Shown here: piece after piece, positions 33,262 through 37,982 of the stretch
Position numbering within the stretch: the stretch's first letter is position 1
Layout of the letters: every line of letters begins with the position of its first letter
From: Akkermansiaceae bacterium
GTDB lineage: Bacteria > Verrucomicrobiota > Verrucomicrobiia > Verrucomicrobiales > Akkermansiaceae
DNA length: 37,982 bases
Assembly: GCA_021733795.1 (NCBI GenBank)
Contig: JAIPKB010000028.1
Coordinates: 1-37,982, forward strand
Reading direction: 5' to 3'
Made by a program: the position numbers and the translations under genes
Notes under the pieces: model-generated
Told to the model about the DNA's origin: nothing
Databases searched by the model: none
The model's input: the letters and a program-made list of their open reading frames with translations, nothing else

Positions 33262-33990
33262 ATGTCCCGCTTTTTCCTCCCTCCCGCCGCATGGTCCGCC
33301 GCCGTATTGGGAGGTGACGAGGCCCGGCATCTGGCGCAGGTCCTGCGGCTCAAGCCCGGTGCCACCATCACCGTCTTCGACGGCTGCGGACGTCACGCCC
33401 CGGCCGTCGTCGCCGCCGTTTCCCGCGACCGCGTGAGCCTGCAACTCGGCGAGAGCACCCCGGCCCCGACCAGCCAACCGGCGATCACCCTCGCCCAAGC
33501 CATCCCCAAAGGCAAAAACATGGATTTGATCGTCCAAAAGGCCGTCGAACTCGGGGTCTCCCTCATCCACCCTTTGGTCACCCGCCATACCATCGTCCAC
33601 CCTGGTGATGGCAAGGCGGAAAAGTGGCGCCGCACCGCCCTCGCAGCCTGCAAACAATGCGGCCAGGATCTCCTCCCCGGGATTCCAGACCCCCAGCCAT
33701 TCGACCGTTGGCTGGCAGGGTGCCCCCCCAAAAAAACCGCCCAACTCCGGCTGATCGCCTCGCTCGCCCCAGGTGCCCGCCCCCTGCGCACCGTGTTGCG
33801 CGAGCACCCCGCCACCACCGCCGTCGAGCTATTGATCGGCCCGGAAGGTGACTTCACGCCCGCTGAAACCGCTGCCGCGCTGGCCGCCGGCTTCCTTGCG
33901 GCTTCCCTTGGACCGATTGTCCTGCGGGTGGAAACCGCCGCCTTCTATTGCCTCTCCGCCATCCGCTACGAATTCGGTGCGGGCTCGTGA
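33262..33990 (+). CDS. rsmE: 16S rRNA (uracil-1498-N3)-methyltransferase RsmE
   Basis: This SPOUT-fold enzyme methylates U1498 of 16S rRNA. The 242-residue protein starts MSRFFLPP, typical of RsmE, with the N-terminal PUA-like part (DEARHLAQVLRLKPGATITV). The central AIPKGKNMDLIVQKAVELGV is a family signature. The C-terminal knot has LLIGPEGDFTPAE and LGPIVLRVETAA, which bind S-adenosylmethionine. Length is normal. It follows dnaJ after a repeat-rich spacer of about 200 bases. Confidence 0.95.
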   Translation: MSRFFLPPAAWSAAVLGGDEARHLAQVLRLKPGATITVFDGCGRHAPAVVAAVSRDRVSLQLGESTPAPTSQPAITLAQAIPKGKNMDLIVQKAVELGVSLIHPLVTRHTIVHPGDGKAEKWRRTALAACKQCGQDLLPGIPDPQPFDRWLAGCPPKKTAQLRLIASLAPGARPLRTVLREHPATTAVELLIGPEGDFTPAETAAALAAGFLAASLGPIVLRVETAAFYCLSAIRYEFGAGS

Positions 33991-34010
33991 GTCTTTTCTC
34001 GATTTCCGCG

Positions 34011-34038
34011 TTGCGGGACGGGTCATGGACCGTATAGA
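34011..34038 (+). promoter_or_regulatory. Weak candidate promoter for the RelE-like gene
   Basis: TTGCGG (34011-34016), a 16-base spacer and TATAGA (34033-34038) precede the GTG start at 34048 by only 9 bases. If used, the transcript would be leaderless or nearly so. Confidence 0.38.
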
Positions 34039-34047
34039 CTCCCCCCC

Positions 34048-34410
34048 GTGTTCCAGATTGTATTCAACGAAATCAGCGCGGCGGAGATTTCCCGCCTGGA
34101 TATCCTCGAGCAGCTCGATCTGATCGATTCATTCAAGGTGTCAGAAACCGATTTGGAAAATCTTGATGGCGACCGCTTCGGCAGGATCGAGCGGGACGGC
34201 AAGGTACTCTACCGCTTCCGGGCGAAGGACTACCGGTTTTATTTCGGGGTGGATGACCGGACGGTGGTGGTCCACCGCCTGCTCCACAAGGGCACCTTCT
34301 CGGATTTCCTGTTCCGCTCGAACATGCCGGTGGCCGAGGACGAGGCCCTCGCCCAGTCGAAACACTTCTGGAAACTGATCGACGAGGGGCGCAACGCCCG
34401 CCCCATGTGA
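34048..34410 (+). CDS. RelE/ParE-fold-like small protein, no adjacent antitoxin
   Basis: This 120-residue protein starts with GTG. The segment KVLYRFRAKDYRFYFGVDDR followed by TVVVHRLLHKGTFSDFLF resembles the beta-sheet core of RelE/ParE toxins (R-x-x-DYR-hydrophobic-x-V-x-D ... hydrophobic run, H). The N-terminus is helical (AAEISRLDILEQLDLIDSFK). No antitoxin-like gene lies on either side: the neighbours are rsmE (58 bases upstream) and a TPR protein (54 bases downstream). It may be a housekeeping protein of RelE fold rather than a toxin. Assignment is by pattern only. Confidence 0.6.
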   Translation: MFQIVFNEISAAEISRLDILEQLDLIDSFKVSETDLENLDGDRFGRIERDGKVLYRFRAKDYRFYFGVDDRTVVVHRLLHKGTFSDFLFRSNMPVAEDEALAQSKHFWKLIDEGRNARPM

Positions 34411-34463
34411 TTCCTCCGATTTTCCTTCCACCCCCCTCCAACCTGTCACAGACTCCTCGCACC

Positions 34464-35171
34464 ATGAAATGGATTATCTCTCTGCTTCTCGCCGCCCTGC
34501 TTCTCGGCAGTTGGGTCTTCTATTACAGCTCGGGCAGCGCGGTGAACGATTTCGACCGGCAGATCGCGGCAGCCCAAGAGCAAAGAGATAACGGTGAAGA
34601 CGCCTATGACGACATCGACGCCCGGATCGAGGAATTGCAAGGCCAACGCGACGGCCTGGCGGGAGACCGGACGTTCAAAGGCATCCTACTGACCATCATG
34701 TCCGCCGGATTTCTGGGAGTACTGTTCGTGGCCCTCGTGCTCCCGGCGATCGCCCACAAATTAACCCATGCGATTTATGACAGCGGCGAGATGGTGGAAC
34801 GCGATCCGATGCACGATGCCCATTCACTGCTCGCCCAGGGCAACTACACCGGCGCGATCGAGGCCTTCAAGGAGGCGGCCAAGACAGACCCCCTCAACCG
34901 CCTGCCGTGGGTGGAAATCGCGAAAATCCAGCGACTGCAATTGAAGGATCCCGATACCGCCATCACCACCCTGCGCGCGGCGCTCGAAGGCCAGGAGTGG
35001 CAGATGAGCGACGCCGCCTTCCTGCTTTTCCGCCTTGCTGAACTGTATGACGAGGATCGCACCGACCGCAGCACGGCGGCGGCGATCATGATGCAGATCA
35101 TGGAGGAGTTCCCGGAGACGAGACACTCTGCCAATGCCCGTCACAAAATGCATGAGTGGGGCTTGATGTAA
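34464..35171 (+). CDS. Membrane-anchored TPR protein
   Basis: This 235-residue protein has an N-terminal hydrophobic helix (MKWIISLLLAALLLGSWVF), a short coiled coil (about residues 29-66) and a second transmembrane helix (about 72-96). A TPR-like helical domain follows: AHSLLAQGNYTGAIEAFKEA, AKTDPLNRLPWVEIAKIQRL, DPDTAITTLRAAL. No catalytic motif is seen. The start at 34464 removes an upstream extension lacking structure. comEC follows 3 bases after the stop, so the two are almost certainly cotranscribed. Confidence 0.85.
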   Translation: MKWIISLLLAALLLGSWVFYYSSGSAVNDFDRQIAAAQEQRDNGEDAYDDIDARIEELQGQRDGLAGDRTFKGILLTIMSAGFLGVLFVALVLPAIAHKLTHAIYDSGEMVERDPMHDAHSLLAQGNYTGAIEAFKEAAKTDPLNRLPWVEIAKIQRLQLKDPDTAITTLRAALEGQEWQMSDAAFLLFRLAELYDEDRTDRSTAAAIMMQIMEEFPETRHSANARHKMHEWGLM

Positions 35172-35174
35172 GCC

Positions 35175-37424
35175 ATGGGCACCCGGGCTGCTGCATTTTT
35201 GGAACATCACCCCCTGTTCGCCGCTGCCCTGATGATGGTCGGTGGCGTGGCGCTCGCGAATTGGATGCCCCTGGTGGGCGGACTCTGGGTGGTTTTCGCC
35301 GCGACCGCTGTCGGGCTGCACGGCCACCGGTGGCGAGGACTGGCCTGGTCCCTGTGCGGGGCGGTCACGATCAGTAGTTTCACCTGGCGCAACCACCACC
35401 GGGACCAAACCGAGCGAGCGATGCTGGCCGCCGGCGAAGTGATCGCGGAAGGCCGGGTCCGGCAGGACGGCATGGGCGCGGGGAACGGCTGGGCCAGCGG
35501 CGTGGTTCTAACCACCGGCCCGCACCGGGGAGCACGGGTTTGGTGGAGGGGAGCCGGGGAAATCCCGGTTGCGGGAGCCATCGTCAGAGCCCGCGGACGG
35601 TTCCAGCCACTCCCGCAACCGCGCAACCCGGGGGAGTTCGACAAGGCCCAATACCTCCTGCGCCAGGGGGTGGCGGCGGTGTTCCAAGCCAACCGCGACC
35701 GCAACCAGGTGAGCACCGGTTCCTGGGCGGAGCTCGGCGCACGCATCAGGCATGGTTTCCGCACCGCAATCACCGCAGGCCTCGACCAAGAATCCGCGGC
35801 AGCCATGACCATCCGGGCGGTGGTGATCGGCGAGTATCCGCAGGACGGCGACGAACTGGTGGCGGCGTTTCGCCACAGCGGCACCCTCCACATCTTCTCG
35901 GTCAGCGGCATGCATGTGGCCATGGTGGCAAGCATCGCCTGGCTGCTGCTGCGCCGCGCCGGGGTGCCGCGCCGCAGTGCGGTGGCGGTGCTGCTGGCCC
36001 TGGTGTTCGGCTACACTTGGATCACCGGCAGCAGTCCGCCGGCGGTGCGCTCGGCCTGGATGGCCGCAGTGTTTCTGGGGGCCTTCGTCTGGCGGCGGCG
36101 ACCGGACCTGCTCAATTCGCTGGGTTTGGTCCTATTCGTAGCGGTGCTGTGGGACGGCAACCTGTTGTTTCAACCCGGCGTGCAGCTTTCCTACGGCGTG
36201 GTGGCGGCGATCGCACTGGGAACCGGTTGGACCTGCCGCTGGTTCGCCTGGATGGCAAGGCCCGAACCGTATCTGCCCATGGAAATGCGATCCACCTGGC
36301 AGCAACGCTGGCTGGATCTGAGAACCCGCATCGCCCAGGGCCTGGCGGTGTCCACCACCGCATTCATTGGCTCGGCCCCGCTCACCGCGTGGCACTTCGG
36401 CCTGCTTGCACCGATCTCGGTGGTGGCTACGTTGCTGCTTGTCCCATTGGTCTATGTTTTGCTAGGCGCGGCACTGCTGGCGGCGGCGGTCTATCCGGTG
36501 GCACCAAAGGCCGCCGCATGGCTGAACCACGGCAACGCCTGGATCGCCAATGCCTGCAACAGCACCGCCTCCAACCTGGCCGCGCTGCCGGGCAGCCACT
36601 TCAATCTCCGCCAAAACCGGGAACCGATGCTGATCGTCTATGATCTCGACTACGGCGCGGGGGCTGCGGTGTTCACCGCGGGGGGCACCGGCGCGACCCT
36701 GCTGGACTGCGGGGATCGTTATTCCTTCAAAAGCCGCCTGGCTCCCTCGTTGCGGCGGCTGGGAATCACCCCGGACTCGGTGGTCCTCAGCCATCCGGAC
36801 GGACTGCACTTGGGGGGTGCCTCACAGGTTTGGTTGGCATTCCCCATCCGGCAGGCGGTACTGCCGGTCAAACGCTCGCTTAGCAAAACCTATCAGGCGT
36901 GGTGCCATGACGCACCTGCCGCCGGGATCCGGGTCTGGCAGGCTGGCGACGTCGCCCTGCTGCCATTGGCGGATGATGCGGAACTGGAAATCCTTCACGT
37001 TCCGGAACAAAGCCAGTTCACCCGCGTAGCGGATGATCGGGTGATGGTCTGCCGGTTGCATTGGCGCGGCTGGCGGATTCTGTTCACCAGCGATGCGGGC
37101 ACCTCGATCGAAAGCGCCCTGCTGGCTTCCGGCCGGGATCTGGCTGCGGATGTCATCGTCGCCGGCAGGCACCGCCGGGATTTATCGCTGGGCGACGTCT
37201 TTATCGACCGGGTTGGCCCGCGTGCGATCATCGCCGCCAACGACGCCTACCCGCCTGAGGAGCGACTCGATCCGCAACAAGCGGCCTATTGGAAAACCCT
37301 CGGCATCCGGGTGTTCGACCAAGCCCAAACCGGCGGCGTCACCCTGCGCCCCAATCCCGATGGCAACCTGATGATCGAGGGTTTTGCCGACGGCTCCAGC
37401 CTGCACCTCAAGCCGTCGCGCTGA
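35175..37424 (+). CDS. comEC: ComEC/Rec2-type DNA uptake channel with altered metallo-hydrolase domain
   Basis: ComEC forms the inner-membrane channel for single-stranded DNA in natural transformation. The 749-residue protein has N-terminal helices and an OB-like region (VIAEGRVRQDGMGAGNGWAS). The Competence domain contains FRHSGTLHIFSVSGMHVAMV and GSSPPAVRSAWMAAVFLGAF, both diagnostic. The C-terminal beta-lactamase-like domain starts at about residue 480. Its metal motif reads HPDGLH (540-545), where ComEC usually has HPDADH, and the HHGS segment is replaced by GRHRRDLS. The domain is full length but probably does not bind metals normally. Other com genes are not in the window. Confidence 0.92.
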   Translation: MGTRAAAFLEHHPLFAAALMMVGGVALANWMPLVGGLWVVFAATAVGLHGHRWRGLAWSLCGAVTISSFTWRNHHRDQTERAMLAAGEVIAEGRVRQDGMGAGNGWASGVVLTTGPHRGARVWWRGAGEIPVAGAIVRARGRFQPLPQPRNPGEFDKAQYLLRQGVAAVFQANRDRNQVSTGSWAELGARIRHGFRTAITAGLDQESAAAMTIRAVVIGEYPQDGDELVAAFRHSGTLHIFSVSGMHVAMVASIAWLLLRRAGVPRRSAVAVLLALVFGYTWITGSSPPAVRSAWMAAVFLGAFVWRRRPDLLNSLGLVLFVAVLWDGNLLFQPGVQLSYGVVAAIALGTGWTCRWFAWMARPEPYLPMEMRSTWQQRWLDLRTRIAQGLAVSTTAFIGSAPLTAWHFGLLAPISVVATLLLVPLVYVLLGAALLAAAVYPVAPKAAAWLNHGNAWIANACNSTASNLAALPGSHFNLRQNREPMLIVYDLDYGAGAAVFTAGGTGATLLDCGDRYSFKSRLAPSLRRLGITPDSVVLSHPDGLHLGGASQVWLAFPIRQAVLPVKRSLSKTYQAWCHDAPAAGIRVWQAGDVALLPLADDAELEILHVPEQSQFTRVADDRVMVCRLHWRGWRILFTSDAGTSIESALLASGRDLAADVIVAGRHRRDLSLGDVFIDRVGPRAIIAANDAYPPEERLDPQQAAYWKTLGIRVFDQAQTGGVTLRPNPDGNLMIEGFADGSSLHLKPSR

Positions 37425-37645
37425 GGGCAGTCTCACTTCCCCGCCCTATCGAGTTCGGTCCTGATTCCCTTCATCAATCCTTCTGGAACGATCCCCAGAG
37501 ACTTCGAAAGCCGAGGTGAAACGGCACGATAACAATTCGGCCTTTAACACCTGCCAATGGTTGGCTTGAAGCGAACCGCAAAGACGCCGAGGTTGCGGAG
37601 GAAGACGCGGAGGAGGACGGAGGATAGGCTACTTCTCATAAGGAG

Positions 37646-37665
37646 CGTGGACCTTATTGTCCACG
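37646..37665. repeat. Hairpin CGTGGAC/GTCCACG in the comEC 3' spacer
   Basis: This seven-base stem with loop CTTATT lies in the 286-base non-coding stretch between comEC and the transposase-like gene. The same stretch has a purine-rich imperfect repeat with GACGCCGAGG and GACGCGGAGG (about 37583-37625) and two tandem copies of an 11-base unit containing AACGGACCGC (about 37669-37692). I see no coding potential there. Confidence 0.6.
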
Positions 37666-37701
37666 TCGCCAACGGACCGCCAACGGACCGCACATTCCAG
37701 C

Positions 37702-37733
37702 TTTCAAATTTCAAATTTCAAATTTCAAATTTC
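37702..37733. repeat. Tandem array (TTTCAAA)4 overlapping the transposase-like stop
   Basis: Four exact heptamers (37702-37729) plus TTTC follow the RAYT-like gene, and its stop codon (37711-37713) lies inside the array. On the minus strand the unit reads GAAATTT. That differs by one base from GAGATTT, a rotation of the act-operon unit ATTTGAG read on the plus strand. Confidence 0.9.
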
Positions 37734-37982
37734 CCCCAACCCCCACCTTCAAATCCCGAGCACTCCAGATCACTCCCGCCGCCGCCGCTCCAGCACCCCG
37801 CATCCTGCGCGCCCCACTCGTCCGCCGCGCGCTGAAACGCTCACGGCACGCCTTGAACACCCCATCCACAAATCCACGACTCCCGATCGCCACCCCATCC
37901 GTGAAATACCGCACCCGATACCGCAGCATCTGCCGCATCCGCAAATCGCGCCGACGTTCCAGCCGCGCCATCTCCTCCGCCG
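37711..37982 (-). CDS. C-terminal part of a RAYT-like (REP-associated tyrosine) transposase
   Basis: The frame is open to the right edge, so only about 90 C-terminal codons are visible. RYRVRYFTDGVAIGSRGFVD followed by GVFKACRERFSARRTSGARR and MRG matches, from memory, the conserved C-terminal region of Y1-type RAYT proteins common in Verrucomicrobia. The catalytic His-hydrophobic-His and Tyr residues would lie outside the window, so activity cannot be judged. The last residues (NLKFEI) and the stop are encoded by the TTTCAAA array, so the original C-terminus has probably been altered. Assignment is tentative. Confidence 0.62.
   Translation of the reverse strand, partial: AEEMARLERRRDLRMRQMLRYRVRYFTDGVAIGSRGFVDGVFKACRERFSARRTSGARRMRGAGAAAAGVIWSARDLKVGVGGNLKFEI

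Noticed and set aside
32395..33807. Minus-strand open frame of 470 codons spanning dnaJ, the repeat gap and rsmE
   Set aside because: Opposite to two conserved genes, and partly made of CGCCTCC repeat translations (GRREAGG); not a gene.
34048..34410. Annotating the RelE-like gene as a complete toxin-antitoxin module
   Set aside because: No antitoxin-like frame is present in either flank; the gaps are 58 and 54 bases.

Overview
The window looks like a chromosomal segment of a GC-rich Verrucomicrobiota bacterium, plausibly from the Akkermansiaceae/Verrucomicrobiaceae side of the phylum. This is inference. It rests on a complete alternative complex III (act) operon, a Verrucomicrobia-like exopolysaccharide export locus, almost no Shine-Dalgarno motifs at the starts inspected, and gene gaps rich in short tandem repeats. 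No phage, integron, CRISPR array or insertion sequence was found, apart from a partial RAYT-type transposase-like gene at the right edge.

Layout. 1-1470 (minus): accD, then murJ (cut by the left edge). 1675-2451: a doubtful small ORF, a two-domain CDGSH iron-sulfur protein, and repeat-rich spacers. 2559-14539 (minus): a roughly 12 kb respiratory operon transcribed actA-B-C-D-E-F, a small membrane protein, a CcoN-like protein, a CcoO-like cytochrome and a membrane-anchored monoheme cytochrome c. 14694-16439: a small membrane protein with a good terminator, and a divergent MFS transporter. 16436-20596 (minus): PDZ protein, Prc-type tail-specific protease, YggS-type PLP homeostasis protein and a DUF971 protein. 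20662-25462 (minus): small secreted protein, beta-barrel protein, tyrosine autokinase/chain-length regulator and Wza-like export protein. 25513-25836: two divergent tRNA-Gly genes. 25863-31014 (minus): ptsN, argS, CBS-type family II pyrophosphatase and alanine dehydrogenase. 31276-37424 (plus): grpE, dnaJ, rsmE, a RelE-like small protein, a TPR membrane protein and comEC. The last 0.55 kb holds a repeat cluster and the C-terminal end of the RAYT-like gene.

How the genes work together. ActA-F should oxidise menaquinol and pass electrons through the five hemes of ActA and the heme of ActE to cytochrome c. The genes downstream would normally be expected to encode the terminal oxidase, but the CcoN homologue here has lost five of the six canonical histidine ligands (all three CuB ligands, the heme b3 ligand and one low-spin heme b ligand) and the cross-linked tyrosine. 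By sequence it cannot reduce oxygen in the usual way. It sits in an otherwise intact gene with a conserved fold signature, a CcoO-like partner and a second cytochrome. This non-catalytic oxidase-like module attached to alternative complex III is the best candidate for an unusual system in the window. I cannot tell from sequence alone whether it has been described before.

The second theme is the gene gaps. Period-7 and period-8 tandem arrays (ATTTGAG, TTTCAAA, CGCCTCC, ACTGACC, CAGCCTTT) and short hairpins recur in spacers. They reach into the coding ends of the CcoN-like and RAYT-like genes, and a separate 12-bp array extends the C-terminus of GrpE.
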